Assembly (NCBI RefSeq): GCF_004343075.1
Contig: NZ_SLXP01000004.1
Coordinates: 1 to 64,000, forward strand
Length of the DNA stretch: 64,000 bases
Direction of reading: 5' to 3'
Source of the DNA: Rhodovulum marinum
Lineage (GTDB): Bacteria; Pseudomonadota; Alphaproteobacteria; Rhodobacterales; Rhodobacteraceae
Under the pieces are notes generated by a model. It was not told the origin of the DNA, did not search any database, and saw only the letters and a list, made by a program, of their open reading frames with translations. A program made the position numbers and the translations under genes. This document shows, piece by piece, positions 55,174 through 64,000 of the stretch (position 1 is its first letter; each line of letters starts with the position of its first letter).

Positions 55174-55796
55174 GCCCCGAGGCGGTCGAGGCGCTGTTCA
55201 CCCGGGGCGACGGGTCCTATCTCTTCGCGCGCTGGGGGCGGCCCATCGCGCCGGTGGTCTTCGGCGTGGCCGAGGAGACGCTGGCCACCGTCAAGGGCGC
55301 GGCCGAGGCGGTGGTGGCGCTGGCCGGTCACCAGATGGCCGAGACCGACCCGGAACTGGGCGCGAACCTGATGGTGTTCTTCTTCCGCGACTGGGCCGAA
55401 CTGCCCCAGGTGCCGAATCTCGACCGGCTGGTGCCCGACCTTGGCCCGCTGGTCGAGCGGTTGCAGGCGGCGGGCGCCAACCAGTACCGGTTCTTCCGCT
55501 TCGACGAGGGGGGCGGGATCAAGGCGGCCTTCGTCTTCGTCCGCATGGATGACGAGTTGGCGCAGCTGCCCGCCGAGGCGATCGCGCTGAACCAGATGGT
55601 GCAGGTGATCCTCTTGTGGTCCGACCGGGCGTTCACCGACCAAAGCCCGCTGGCCCGCACGCCCGAGGGCACGCTGGTCCTGCGCCCCGAGATTGCCGGG
55701 GTGATCCGCGCGGGCTACGACCCGGTGATGCCGGTGATGGCGCGCGACCCGGCGCATGCGCTGCGGCTCGCGGCGCGGGTGGGGGGCGTGCAGTGA
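55170..55796 (+). CDS. Conserved cytoplasmic protein of unknown function
   Basis: A 208-residue acidic protein without signal or membrane segments. Notable stretches are SYLFARWGRPIAPVVFGVAE, LMVFFFRDWAELPQVPNLDR and VIRAGYDPVMPVMARDPAHA. The ATG overlaps the preceding stop (ATGA) and its own stop overlaps the next GTG (GTGA), so it is made with its neighbours. I recognise no family. Confidence 0.75.
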   Translation: MSPEAVEALFTRGDGSYLFARWGRPIAPVVFGVAEETLATVKGAAEAVVALAGHQMAETDPELGANLMVFFFRDWAELPQVPNLDRLVPDLGPLVERLQAAGANQYRFFRFDEGGGIKAAFVFVRMDDELAQLPAEAIALNQMVQVILLWSDRAFTDQSPLARTPEGTLVLRPEIAGVIRAGYDPVMPVMARDPAHALRLAARVGGVQ

Positions 55797-57685
55797 AACG
55801 GAAGCTGAGCGAGTTCGACCTGACCCCGGCGGAGCAGGAGATCCGCGACAGGCTGTGGGATGGGAAAGAGGTTGTCCTGGGCGACGGCACGCGCCCCGGG
55901 CCGGGGGCGGGGCCGGAGCGGCAGGTGACGGCCGCCTTCCTGCGCTCCCTGGTCCTCGACGGCTTCGACGATCTGGACGTGCCCGAGTGGGGCGTGCGGG
56001 TTTTCGGGGCGCGGATTACCGGGGAGCTGGACCTCGAAGGCGCCCGCATCCCGCGGGATGTCTGGGTGATGAACTGCCGGTTCCATGCCGCACCGGTCCT
56101 CCGCGGCGCGCAGATCGACACGCTGGGCCTGAACGGCAGCGCCCTGCCGGGGCTTGAGGCTGACCGGCTGGAAGCGCGGGGCGACGTGGTGCTGCGCGGC
56201 GCGGAGGTGCAGGGGGAGGTGCGGCTGGGCGGGGCGACGCTGGGCGGGGACCTCGACGGCAACGGCGCGCGGCTGACGGCAGGGCAGGAGGGCCGGGCGC
56301 TGTCGGCGCACGGGCTGGATGCTAAAGGCTTCGTTTTTCTACGAAAGGTTGTCGCGAAAGGCGAGATCGGGCTCATCGGGGCGAAGCTGGGCGGGGACCT
56401 TGGCTGCGAGGGCGCGCGGCTGACGGCGGGAAAGGGGGGCAGGGCGGTGTCCGCCGACCGTCTGGAGGCGCGGGGCAGCGTTGTCCTGGACGGCGTGGAG
56501 GCGCAGGGGGAGGTGCGGCTGGTCGGGGCGAAGGTGGGCGGAAGTCTCGACTGCGACGGCGCGCGGCTGACGGCGGGCGAGAACGGCTATGCGCTGTCCG
56601 CCGACGGTCTGGAGGCGCGGGGCAGTGTTTTCCTACGCGGCGTGGAGGCGCAGGGGGAGGTACGGTTGCTCAGCGCGAAGCTTCGCGGGGTTCTGACTTG
56701 CGAGGGCGCACGGTTGACAGCAGTGAAGAGGGGCAGGGCGCTCACCCTCCAAGGCCTGCACCTCGACGGCGCATTCTTCCTGCGGGACGGGGCGGAGCTG
56801 CACGGGGCGCTGGACCTGACCGCGGCGGAGATCGGGGATATCAACGACGATCCCGCCTGCTGGCCGAAGCAGGGCGACCTGCTTCTCGACCGCTGCCGCT
56901 ATGGCGCCTTCACGGGCGGCCCGGTCGACGCCGCCGCGCGCATCCGCTGGCTGTCGCTGCAGGACGAAAGCCGGTGGGGTGCCGAGTTCTGGCCGCAGCC
57001 CTGGGAGCAGTGCGCCAGGGTGTTGCGCGAGATGGGCCATGGGGCCGAGGCCCGCGCGATCCTGATCGAGAAGGAAAGGCGGCAGCGCGCCGCGCGGCGG
57101 GACCGGGTGACCCGGCGGCTGGCCCGGGCGCGGGCCGACCGGGACCGGGCCGCGCCCGTCGCAGGCGTCCGGCCGCATACCGACCGGGTGATCGGCCTGT
57201 GGCTGAAACTGGCGTTCCTGCGCCTGTGGGACGCGATCCTGGGCGGGGTCGTCGGCTATGGCCGCAGGCCGCAGAGTGCCGCGACCTGGGCGATGGGGTT
57301 CTTCCTGACCGGCTGGATCGTCTTCGCCAATTCGGCGGGCTTCGGCGAGATCAAGCCGAACGCCCCGATGATCCTGCGCCAGGCCGAGTGGACCCGATGC
57401 GCCGAGGGGCAGGCGACGGCGGCCGCCTATCCCCACCAGGTCGCCTGTTTCCTCGACCAGCCCGAGGCGGCCGCCTATCCCCGGTTCAACGCCTTCATCT
57501 ATTCGATCGACACGCTGGTTCCGGTCGTCTCGCTGGAAATGCAGTCCTACTGGGTGCCCGACGAGAGCAAGCCGCGCGGGCGCTGGGCGCGGGCCTACCT
57601 GTGGCTGCATATCGGGGCGGGCTGGGCGTTGTCGCTGTTGGCGGTGGCCGGGTTCTCGGGCCTCATCAAGACGGACAACACATGA
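55793..57685 (+). CDS. Beta-helix-like repeat protein with a C-terminal membrane domain
   Basis: A 630-residue protein. After about 100 residues come repeats of 49 residues, each like GARLTAGKGGRAVSADRLEA then RGSVVLDGVEAQGEVRLVGA. Units begin at 56264, 56411, 56558 and 56705, spaced exactly 147 bp. The short alternating hydrophobic pattern suggests a right-handed beta-helix related to pentapeptide repeats. A basic linker (about 420-460) leads to two membrane segments (about 497-520 and 602-626) enclosing NAFIYSIDTLVPVVSLEMQS. The GTG start overlaps the preceding stop, and the stop overlaps ybgC. Function is unknown. Confidence 0.75.
   Translation: MKRKLSEFDLTPAEQEIRDRLWDGKEVVLGDGTRPGPGAGPERQVTAAFLRSLVLDGFDDLDVPEWGVRVFGARITGELDLEGARIPRDVWVMNCRFHAAPVLRGAQIDTLGLNGSALPGLEADRLEARGDVVLRGAEVQGEVRLGGATLGGDLDGNGARLTAGQEGRALSAHGLDAKGFVFLRKVVAKGEIGLIGAKLGGDLGCEGARLTAGKGGRAVSADRLEARGSVVLDGVEAQGEVRLVGAKVGGSLDCDGARLTAGENGYALSADGLEARGSVFLRGVEAQGEVRLLSAKLRGVLTCEGARLTAVKRGRALTLQGLHLDGAFFLRDGAELHGALDLTAAEIGDINDDPACWPKQGDLLLDRCRYGAFTGGPVDAAARIRWLSLQDESRWGAEFWPQPWEQCARVLREMGHGAEARAILIEKERRQRAARRDRVTRRLARARADRDRAAPVAGVRPHTDRVIGLWLKLAFLRLWDAILGGVVGYGRRPQSAATWAMGFFLTGWIVFANSAGFGEIKPNAPMILRQAEWTRCAEGQATAAAYPHQVACFLDQPEAAAYPRFNAFIYSIDTLVPVVSLEMQSYWVPDESKPRGRWARAYLWLHIGAGWALSLLAVAGFSGLIKTDNT
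56264..56851 (+). repeat. Four tandem 147-bp coding repeats
   Basis: Units starting with GGCGC(G/A)CGG(C/T)TGAC(G/A)GC are spaced exactly 147 bp apart inside the beta-helix-like gene. The second and third are the most alike in DNA, pointing to recent duplication or conversion; the last is divergent. Confidence 0.8.
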
Positions 57686-58077
57686 CCCACCGCTTCCAGT
57701 GCCGCGTCTATTACGAGGATACCGACCTTGCCGGGATCGTCTATTACGCCAACTACCTGAAATTCATCGAACGCGCGCGGTCCGAGTGGGTGCGGGGGAT
57801 CGGGGTGGACCAGAACCGGCTGAAGGCGGACCACGGCGTCGTGTTCGCGGTGCGCCGGGTCGAGGCGGAGTACCTGAGCCCGGCCAGGTTCGACGACCTG
57901 GTGGAGGTCGAGACCGAGGTGGCCGAGGTCACGCCCGCGCGGCTGGTCCTGGACCAGCGGGTGATGCGGGGCGAAACGGTGCTGTTCACCGCGCGGGTGA
58001 CCATCGTGGCGCTGGGCGAAACCGGGCGTCCGACCCGCCTGCCGGCAGAGTTCCGCCAATTGCCGGCCACGCCATAG
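57682..58077 (+). CDS. ybgC: Acyl-CoA thioesterase YbgC of the Tol-Pal cluster
   Basis: A 131-residue hotdog-fold thioesterase. The catalytic motif is VYYEDTDLAGIVYYANYLKF, with the aspartate in EDTD. The ATG overlaps the preceding stop. YbgC is normally the first gene of the tol-pal cluster and hydrolyses acyl-CoAs linked to phospholipid metabolism. Confidence 0.94.
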   Translation: MTHRFQCRVYYEDTDLAGIVYYANYLKFIERARSEWVRGIGVDQNRLKADHGVVFAVRRVEAEYLSPARFDDLVEVETEVAEVTPARLVLDQRVMRGETVLFTARVTIVALGETGRPTRLPAEFRQLPATP

Positions 58078-58104
58078 GCGCCGGCCCGCGCTGACAGGGA
58101 TGTG

Positions 58105-58134
58105 TTGGCAATCCCCCTAAAAACCGCGTAGACT
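58105..58134 (+). promoter_or_regulatory. Putative sigma-70 promoter before tolQ
   Basis: TTGGCA and TAGACT are separated by 18 bases in the 109-bp gap between ybgC and tolQ. The position would allow tolQ onwards to be transcribed independently of ybgC. Confidence 0.4.
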
Positions 58135-58186
58135 CGGGTGTAATGAAGGCCGGAAAACAACGGCCCCAGCAAACGAGCGGTACGTC

Positions 58187-58882
58187 ATGGAAACCGAGAC
58201 CCTTGCGATGGCGCAGGAGATTGATTTCTCCTTGCTGGCGCTTTTCGCGCGCGCGACCTTCACGGTGAAGATCGTGATGATCCTGTTGATCCTGTCGTCC
58301 TTCTGGTCGTGGGCGATCATCATCCAGAAATCCATCAATTTCCGCAAGGCCAAGGTCGAGGCCGAGGGCTTTGACGAGGCGTTCTGGTCGGGCGAGCCGC
58401 TGGACGAGCTGTTCGACAAGATCGGCCCCGACCCGCAGGCCGCGCCGGAAAAGATATTCGCCGCGGGCATGATGGAATGGCGCCGCAGCCACCGGCAGGA
58501 CGGCCGGCTGATCGCGGGGGCGGCGGCGCGGATCGACCGGTCGATGGACGTGGCCATCGCCAAGCAGGCCGAGGCGCTGAACGGCGGGCTGTCGTTCCTG
58601 GCCACCGTGGGGGCAACGGCGCCCTTCGTGGGGCTGTTCGGCACGGTCTGGGGGATCAAGCACGCCTTCGAGCAGATCGCGCTTCAGCAGAACACGAACC
58701 TGGCCGTGGTGGCGCCGGGCATCGCCGAGGCGCTGCTGGCGACCGCCTTGGGTCTGCTCGCGGCGATCCCGGCGGTGGTGTTCTACAACAAGCTGTCGGC
58801 GGACAGCGACCGGATCGTGGGCGGCTATGAATCCTTCGCCGACGAATTCTCGACCATCCTGTCGCGCCAGCTGGATTCCTAG
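58187..58882 (+). CDS. tolQ: Tol-Pal inner-membrane protein TolQ
   Basis: A 231-residue MotA/ExbB-type protein. The first membrane segment (TVKIVMILLILSSFWSWAII) and the family core LATVGATAPFVGLFGTVWGI are clear. The third segment reads EALLATALGLLAAIPAVVFY. It forms the proton-driven motor with TolR. An in-frame ATG seven codons later is an alternative start. Confidence 0.95.
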   Translation: METETLAMAQEIDFSLLALFARATFTVKIVMILLILSSFWSWAIIIQKSINFRKAKVEAEGFDEAFWSGEPLDELFDKIGPDPQAAPEKIFAAGMMEWRRSHRQDGRLIAGAAARIDRSMDVAIAKQAEALNGGLSFLATVGATAPFVGLFGTVWGIKHAFEQIALQQNTNLAVVAPGIAEALLATALGLLAAIPAVVFYNKLSADSDRIVGGYESFADEFSTILSRQLDS

Positions 58883-58885
58883 GCC

Positions 58886-59362
58886 ATGGGTGCGACGCTG
58901 ACCCCCCGCCAGGATTCGGGCGGCAAGCGCGTGCGGCGCCACCGCCGCCACCCGCCCGCCATGTCCGAGATCAACGTCACCCCCTTTGTCGACGTGATGC
59001 TGGTGCTGCTGATCATCTTCATGGTGGCCGCGCCGCTGTTGACGGTGGGGGTGCCGGTCGAGCTGCCGAAGACGGCGGCCGACGCGCTTCCGGCCGCGCA
59101 GGAGGAACCGCTGGCCGTCACGCTGACGGCGGACGGGCGCATCCTGTTGCAGGAAACCGAGATCGAGGCGAACGCGCTGATCCCGCGGCTGCGCGCGGTC
59201 GCGGCCGAGCGCGACGACGACAAGGTCTATCTGCGTGCGGACGGGGCGATCGCCTATGAACGCGTGGTTCAGGTGATGGGGGCGCTGAACGCGGCGGGCT
59301 TCCGCGATATCGGGCTGGTGACCGATACCGGCGGGCCGGCGCTGGACGGGTCGGGCGAATAG
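58886..59362 (+). CDS. tolR: Tol-Pal inner-membrane protein TolR
   Basis: A 158-residue ExbD-type protein with the single membrane helix FVDVMLVLLIIFMVAAPLLT carrying the proton-relay aspartate. MSEINVTPFVD is the conserved motif before it. The periplasmic part follows. Three bases separate it from tolQ. Confidence 0.95.
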   Translation: MGATLTPRQDSGGKRVRRHRRHPPAMSEINVTPFVDVMLVLLIIFMVAAPLLTVGVPVELPKTAADALPAAQEEPLAVTLTADGRILLQETEIEANALIPRLRAVAAERDDDKVYLRADGAIAYERVVQVMGALNAAGFRDIGLVTDTGGPALDGSGE

Positions 59363-59371
59363 GGCCGCGCC

Positions 59372-60547
59372 ATGAACACCGGCACCTATATCTCGGGGGC
59401 GGCGCACCTGATCCTGATCGCGTGGGTGCTGTTCGGCGGCCTGTTCTGGGCGCCGAAGCCGCGGCCCATGGAGGTGACGGACGTGACGATCCTGTCGGGT
59501 GAGGAATTCGCCGCGCTGAGCGCACCCGCGGCCGCGCCGCAGGCGCCCGCGCAGGCGGTCGAGGCCCCCGAGGCCCCCGCGGTGACACGTTCGCCCCGGC
59601 CCGCCCCCGCGCCCGAGCGCCGCCCTGAGCGGCCCGAATCGCCCGCCCCGCAGGAGACGCCCGAACCCGATGCGGCCCCCGACACCAGCGGGATCCAGCC
59701 CCCGCCCGAGGCCGAGGTGACCGAGACCCTGCCGCCGCTGGTCGCGCCGCCGCCGGTGACCCCGGATGCCCCCGAGGCGCCCGTCGTGGACACCGCGCCG
59801 CCGCGCCCCGCGCCGCGCGTGGCCCCCGAGGCCGCGCCCGCGCCCCCCGAGGACGTGGCCATCGCCGAGCAGCCCAGCCAGGCGGTACGCCCCGACGCCG
59901 CCGCACCGACCCCGCCGCCCGAGGACCCGCGCGAGACCGCCCGCGAGGAGGCCACGACCGAGATCGTCACCGAGGCCGAGGAACGGCCCGAGACGGGGCT
60001 GGCCATGGCGGCCTCGCCGCGCCCGCGGGCCCGCCCGGCGGCGCCGCGCCCGCCCGCGCCCACGACCGAAACGCCGGCCGCCGCAGCGCCCGAACCCGAA
60101 CCGGCCCCTGAGGCGCCTGCGCCGGACGCGCTGGCCGACGCGGTGGCTGGCGCCCTCGCCGACGCGCTGGCCGAGGGCAACGCCGAAACCGCGCGGCCCG
60201 GCACCGGCACCGCGCGGACCGGCCCGCCGATGACCGCAGGCGAGCGCGACGCGCTGCGCATCGCGGTGGCGAATTGCTGGAACGTGGGATCGCTGTCGAC
60301 CGAGGCGATGCGCACCCAGGTCGTGGTCGGTGTCGACATGGCCGAAAGCGGCAAGCCGCTGATCGACACGATCCGGCTGATCTCGTGGGTGGGCGGGTCC
60401 GAGGCGGCGGCGCGCCAGACCTATGAATCGGCGCGCCGCGCCATCGTGCGCTGCGGCGCCTCGGGCTTTCCGCTGCCGGTGGAAAAATACGACCAGTGGC
60501 GCGAGATCGAGATGACATTCAATCCCGAGAACATGAGGATCCGATAG
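59372..60547 (+). CDS. tolA: Tol-Pal coupling protein TolA
   Basis: A 391-residue protein with an N-terminal membrane anchor (SGAAHLILIAWVLFGGLFWA). A long Pro/Ala/Glu-rich region spans about 50-280, replacing the Lys/Ala helix of enterobacterial TolA. The C-terminal domain (about 285-391) has AVANCWNVGSLSTEAMRTQV and EKYDQWREIEMTFNPE. TolA links the TolQR motor to Pal and TolB at the outer membrane. Nine bases follow tolR. Confidence 0.9.
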   Translation: MNTGTYISGAAHLILIAWVLFGGLFWAPKPRPMEVTDVTILSGEEFAALSAPAAAPQAPAQAVEAPEAPAVTRSPRPAPAPERRPERPESPAPQETPEPDAAPDTSGIQPPPEAEVTETLPPLVAPPPVTPDAPEAPVVDTAPPRPAPRVAPEAAPAPPEDVAIAEQPSQAVRPDAAAPTPPPEDPRETAREEATTEIVTEAEERPETGLAMAASPRPRARPAAPRPPAPTTETPAAAAPEPEPAPEAPAPDALADAVAGALADALAEGNAETARPGTGTARTGPPMTAGERDALRIAVANCWNVGSLSTEAMRTQVVVGVDMAESGKPLIDTIRLISWVGGSEAAARQTYESARRAIVRCGASGFPLPVEKYDQWREIEMTFNPENMRIR

Positions 60548-61867
60548 ATGTTGCGCATTCTGACCCTGGCATTGGCCATGGCGCTGGGCACGCTGCCGGC
60601 GCTGGCCCAGACCGGCCCCCTGCGGATCGAGATCGACGATGGCGTGATCGAACCCTTGCCCTTTGCCATTCCCGGTTTCGTGGCCGAGAACGCGGCCGCC
60701 ACCGAATACGCGCAGAACATCGCCCGGGTGGTCGCCGCCGACCTGGCGGGCACGGGGCTGTTCCGGGAAATCCCGGCCGAGGCGCATATCGGCCAGGTCA
60801 CCAGTTTCGACAGCCCGGTGCAATATGCCGACTGGAAGGCGATCAACGCGCAGGCGCTGGTCACCGGGGCGGTATCGCTGGACGGCAATGGGCGGCTGAA
60901 CGTCAAGTTCCGCCTGTTCGACGTGTTCTCCGAGGCGCCCCTGGGCGACGGGCTGCAATTCGGCGGCCCGGCGGGCAGCTGGCGGCGGGTGGCGCACAAG
61001 GTGGCCGACCAGGTCTATGCGCGGATCACCGGCGAGGGCGGCTATTTCGACAGCCGCGTGGTCTATGTGGCCGAGACCGGCCCCAAGGACGCCCGTCAGA
61101 AGCGGCTGGCGATCATGGATTACGACGGGGCGAACGCGACCTACCTGACCGATGCCTCGTCCATCGTGCTGGCGCCGCGGTTCTCGCCCACCGGCGACCG
61201 GGTGCTGTATACCAGCTATGAATCCGGGTTCCCGCGCATCTACCTGCTGGACGTGGCCACCGCCGGGCGGCGCGCGCTGGACGAACAGCCCGGCACGATG
61301 ACCTTTGCGCCGCGGTTCGCGCCGGACGGGCGGCAGGTGGTGTTCTCGCTGTCGCAGGGCGGCAATACCGACCTGTTCACACTGGACCTGACAACGGGGC
61401 GGCGCACGCGGCTGACCTCGGCGCCGTCGATCGAGACCGCGCCCAGCTATTCGCCCGACGGCCGCCAGATCGTGTTCGAAAGCGACCGGTCGGGCACGCA
61501 ACAGCTGTATGTCATGCCCGCCACGGGGGGCGAGGCGCAGCGGATCTCCTTTGGCCAGGGGCGCTATGGCACGCCCGTCTGGTCGCCCCGCGGCGACATG
61601 ATCGCGTTCACCAAGCAGAACCAGGGCCGGTTCCATATCGGCGTGATGCGCACCGACGGGTCCGAGGAACGGCTGTTGACCGCGTCCTTCCTGGACGAGG
61701 GGCCGACCTGGGCGCCCAATGGCCGGGTGGTGATGTTCACCCGCGAGACCGCCGGGGCACAGGGGGCGCCCGCGCTGTATTCCGTCGATATCACCGGGCG
61801 CAACCTGCGCCGGTTGCCTGTGCAGGGCGCCGCGTCCGACCCGGCCTGGTCGCCGCTTTTGCCCTGA
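60548..61867 (+). CDS. tolB: Periplasmic protein TolB
   Basis: A 439-residue protein with a signal peptide (cleaved near ALAQ). The N-terminal domain is about 25-165; the rest is a six-bladed propeller with repeated motifs such as [20 protein letters not shown] and [20 protein letters not shown]. The ATG directly follows the tolA stop. Confidence 0.95.
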   Translation: MLRILTLALAMALGTLPALAQTGPLRIEIDDGVIEPLPFAIPGFVAENAAATEYAQNIARVVAADLAGTGLFREIPAEAHIGQVTSFDSPVQYADWKAINAQALVTGAVSLDGNGRLNVKFRLFDVFSEAPLGDGLQFGGPAGSWRRVAHKVADQVYARITGEGGYFDSRVVYVAETGPKDARQKRLAIMDYDGANATYLTDASSIVLAPRFSPTGDRVLYTSYESGFPRIYLLDVATAGRRALDEQPGTMTFAPRFAPDGRQVVFSLSQGGNTDLFTLDLTTGRRTRLTSAPSIETAPSYSPDGRQIVFESDRSGTQQLYVMPATGGEAQRISFGQGRYGTPVWSPRGDMIAFTKQNQGRFHIGVMRTDGSEERLLTASFLDEGPTWAPNGRVVMFTRETAGAQGAPALYSVDITGRNLRRLPVQGAASDPAWSPLLP

Positions 61868-61945
61868 GACCTCACGTTTTCAAACCGAAATCCGGCTGAT
61901 AGGATGCGTCCATCGGTCCGGTCCCGACAAAAAAGGAAGACCCGA

Positions 61946-62455
61946 ATGACCCCGATTTCCAAGACCCTTCTCGTGGTGGCCGCCCTGGCCGTCGCCGGCT
62001 GTTCCAACCCCGACCGCTTCGGCATGGGGGCGGGGGGCGCGGGGGGCGCGGGCGCCTATGGCGCGCTGGGCGCCGCCTCTGACCCGACGACGGTGGCCTA
62101 TTTCAACCAGACCATCGGCGACCGGGTGCTGTTCGCCGTCGACCAGAGCACGCTCTCCGACACCGCGCGGGCCACGCTGGACGGGCAGGCGCGCTGGCTG
62201 ACCGACAACCCGGCCTATACCGCCATCGTCGAGGGCCATGCCGACGAACAGGGCACGCGGGAATACAACCTTGCGCTGGGCGCGCGCCGGGCCAACGCGG
62301 TGCAGGAATACCTGGTGTCGCGCGGGGTGTCGCCGAACCGGCTGCGCACCGTCAGCTATGGCAAGGAACGCCCGCTGGAAATCTGTTCCGACGAGGCCTG
62401 CTATTCCAAGAACCGCCGCGCCGTGACCGTGGTCGCCGCGGGCGCCGGGGCGTAA
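61946..62455 (+). CDS. pal: Peptidoglycan-associated lipoprotein Pal
   Basis: A 169-residue lipoprotein with lipobox AVAGC near residue 20. A Gly/Ala linker precedes the OmpA-type domain with VEGHADEQGTREYNLALGAR and VSPNRLRTVSYGKERPL. It anchors the outer membrane to peptidoglycan. The ATG at 61946 follows AAAAAGGAAG, so the earlier in-frame start is not used. Confidence 0.95.
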   Translation: MTPISKTLLVVAALAVAGCSNPDRFGMGAGGAGGAGAYGALGAASDPTTVAYFNQTIGDRVLFAVDQSTLSDTARATLDGQARWLTDNPAYTAIVEGHADEQGTREYNLALGARRANAVQEYLVSRGVSPNRLRTVSYGKERPLEICSDEACYSKNRRAVTVVAAGAGA

Positions 62456-62465
62456 GGGGGCAACC

Positions 62466-63293
62466 ATGCGCATTGCCGCGCTGTTGCTGGGCGTTTGCGT
62501 GATGCTGGCGGCCGGGGGACCGGCCGCCGCGCAATCGCGCGAGGAAACGCTGGCCGATATCCGCCAGGAAATGTCGGTGCTGTATGTCGAGATCCAGCGC
62601 CTGAAACGCGAGCTGTCGACGACCGGGGCGCCGGGCGGGGCGCTGGCGGGCGGCTCGGCGCTGGCGCGGATCGACGCGATCGAGCAGGAATTGCAACGGC
62701 TGACTTCGAAGACCGAGGAACTGGAATTCCGCATCCAGACGGTGGTCGAGGACGGCACCCGGCGGATCGGCGATCTGGAATTCCGGCTGGTCGAGCTGGA
62801 AGGCGGCGATGTCAGCCAGCTGGGCGAGACGACGACGCTGGGCGGCGCGGACATGGCGCGGCCCGCGCCGGCGGTGCGCGCGCCCGAGGCCAATGGCGGG
62901 GCGGAACTGGCGATGGGCGAACGGGCCGATTTCGACGCCGCCCGCGCAGCCCTGGAGGCCGGAGAGACCGCCCGCGCGGCCGAGATGTTCGGCCGTTTCA
63001 CCGAGACCTATCCGGGCAGCCCGCTGTCGGGCGAGGCGCATTTCCTGCGCGGCGAGGCGCTGAGCGCCGAGGATGATACCTCGGCCGCGGCGCGCGCCTA
63101 TCTGGACAGTTTCTCGGGCAGCCCGGGCGGGCCGAACGCGCCCGCCGCGCTGTTCAAGCTGGGCCTTGCGCTGGACGCGCTGGGCCAGAACCGCGAGGCC
63201 TGCGTGACATTGGGCGAGGTGGGCACGCGGTTCCCGGATTCGGTCGAGGCGCAGGACGCGGATGCCGCGATGGACGCCATCGGGTGCAATTGA
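62466..63293 (+). CDS. cpoB: Cell-division coordinator CpoB (YbgF)
   Basis: A 275-residue periplasmic protein. A signal peptide (cleaved near AAAQ) is followed by a coiled coil (about 25-115: ETLADIRQEMSVLYVEIQRL) and then TPR repeats (about 150-270: GETARAAEMFGRFTETYPGS and LFKLGLALDALGQNREACVT). CpoB links peptidoglycan synthesis to Tol-driven constriction. It overlaps the tilS start. Confidence 0.92.
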   Translation: MRIAALLLGVCVMLAAGGPAAAQSREETLADIRQEMSVLYVEIQRLKRELSTTGAPGGALAGGSALARIDAIEQELQRLTSKTEELEFRIQTVVEDGTRRIGDLEFRLVELEGGDVSQLGETTTLGGADMARPAPAVRAPEANGGAELAMGERADFDAARAALEAGETARAAEMFGRFTETYPGSPLSGEAHFLRGEALSAEDDTSAAARAYLDSFSGSPGGPNAPAALFKLGLALDALGQNREACVTLGEVGTRFPDSVEAQDADAAMDAIGCN

Positions 63294-64000
63294 GCCCGGC
63301 GGCCCGGGCGATCGAGGCGGCGCTGGCCGCGGCCTGCCCGGGCGACGCGCCGCTGGGGGTGGCGGTGTCGGGCGGCGGGGATTCCATGGCGGTTCTGTGC
63401 GCGCTGGCCGCGCGCGGGCGCCCGCCGGTTCATGCCGTCACCGTGGATCACGGGCTGCGGCCCGAGGCCGCCGACGAGGCGCGCTTCGTGGCGGACACCT
63501 GTGCGCGGCTGGGCGTGTCGCATGACGTGCTGCGCTGGGGTGGCTGGGACGGCACGGGCAATCTGCAGGACGCGGCGCGGCGGGCGCGATACGCGCTGAT
63601 CGCGGATTGGGCGGCGGGCCGGCGGATCGGGCGCGTGGCGCTGGGCCACACCCGCGACGACCAGGCGGAAACGGTGTTGATGCGGCTGGCCCGCGGCGCG
63701 GGGGTGGACGGGCTGTCGGCGATGGCGCCCGCACGCATGGCGCGGGGGGTGACATGGCTGCGCCCGGCGCTGGGGCTGTCGCGGGCGGAGTTGCGCGCCT
63801 ACCTGGCGGAACGTGGCCAGCGCTGGGTCGAGGATCCGTCGAACGAGGATACGCGGTTCGACCGGGTGCAAGCGCGGCGCGCGCTGGCCGCCCTGGCGCC
63901 CCTTGGGATCGAGGCCGCCGGTCTGGCGGCGGTGGCGCGGCGCATGGCCTCGGCCCGCGCGGCGCTGGCGGCCTGCACGCTGGATGCCGCGGCGCGGGTC
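63290..64000 (+). CDS. tilS: tRNA(Ile)-lysidine synthase TilS, cut by the right edge
   Basis: The first 237 codons are visible. The PP-loop motif VAVSGGGDSMAVL is near residue 28, and TVDHGLRPEAADEA and GHTRDDQAETVLMRLARG are the family signatures. It converts cytidine 34 of tRNA(Ile) CAU to lysidine, which is essential. The TTG start overlaps the cpoB stop (TTGA). Confidence 0.93.
   Translation, partial: MSPAARAIEAALAAACPGDAPLGVAVSGGGDSMAVLCALAARGRPPVHAVTVDHGLRPEAADEARFVADTCARLGVSHDVLRWGGWDGTGNLQDAARRARYALIADWAAGRRIGRVALGHTRDDQAETVLMRLARGAGVDGLSAMAPARMARGVTWLRPALGLSRAELRAYLAERGQRWVEDPSNEDTRFDRVQARRALAALAPLGIEAAGLAAVARRMASARAALAACTLDAAARV

Noticed and set aside
57986-61636. A 1216-codon open frame on the minus strand.
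   Set aside because: It is antisense to the well-supported tolQ-tolR-tolA-tolB genes.

Overview
The window looks like a chromosomal segment of a member of the Rhodobacteraceae (Alphaproteobacteria). It is very GC-rich, coding density is high, GTG and TTG starts and ATGA overlaps are common, and the order ruvC-ruvA-ruvB ... ybgC-tolQ-tolR-tolA-tolB-pal-cpoB-tilS is the usual proteobacterial one. No rRNA, tRNA, insertion sequence, prophage or CRISPR array was seen.

Layout. 1-3034: a chemoreceptor cut by the left edge, preceded by a solute-binding protein gene with an apparent one-base frameshift. 3166-9449: a complete minus-strand peptide-uptake operon (dipeptidase, binding protein, two permeases, two ATPases). 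9609-23294: a Flp/Tad pilus locus on the minus strand (flp, cpaB, cpaC, an OmpA lipoprotein, cpaE, cpaF, tadB, tadC, two tadD-like genes, cpaA), with an AAA+ ATPase and a plus-strand polytopic membrane protein resembling a GT-C glycosyltransferase. 23656-29030: an envelope cassette with a lytic transglycosylase, a HAD-UbiA fusion resembling polyprenyl-phosphate phosphoribosyltransferase, DprE1- and DprE2-like enzymes and a flippase-like membrane protein. Together these look like a decaprenyl-phosphoryl-arabinose type pathway beside the pilus genes. 29325-35147: a small exported protein, a 3-oxoacid CoA-transferase pair, topA and dprA. 35574-43797: tldD, thrC, an M16 peptidase, a GNAT, a FAH-family hydrolase, a metallo-beta-lactamase-fold protein and a GlcD-type oxidase. 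43798-49887: apt, a small ribbon-helix-helix gene, a CaCA exchanger, mtaP, a flavin reductase, a GNAT and msrA, with two intergenic clusters of a double-hairpin repeat family. 50188-64000: prmA, a DUF1127 gene, ruvCAB, two unknown genes, a beta-helix-like repeat membrane protein, ybgC, the Tol-Pal system, cpoB and the start of tilS.

How the genes work together. The pilus locus supplies pilin, prepilin peptidase, secretin, motor and platform proteins, but no TadE/F/G pseudopilins are in view. The arabinose-type cassette could supply a lipid-linked sugar donor, and the orphan GT-C-like protein inside the pilus locus is a candidate user of it. The Tol-Pal cluster, the lytic transglycosylase and an Ivy-like exported protein add to the envelope theme. 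dprA has two CtrA-like sites upstream, which would fit known control of DNA uptake in this family.

Limits. Everything was read by eye. Family names come from motifs and remembered homologues, not from searches. Start sites were chosen from ribosome-binding sites, overlaps and family lengths.
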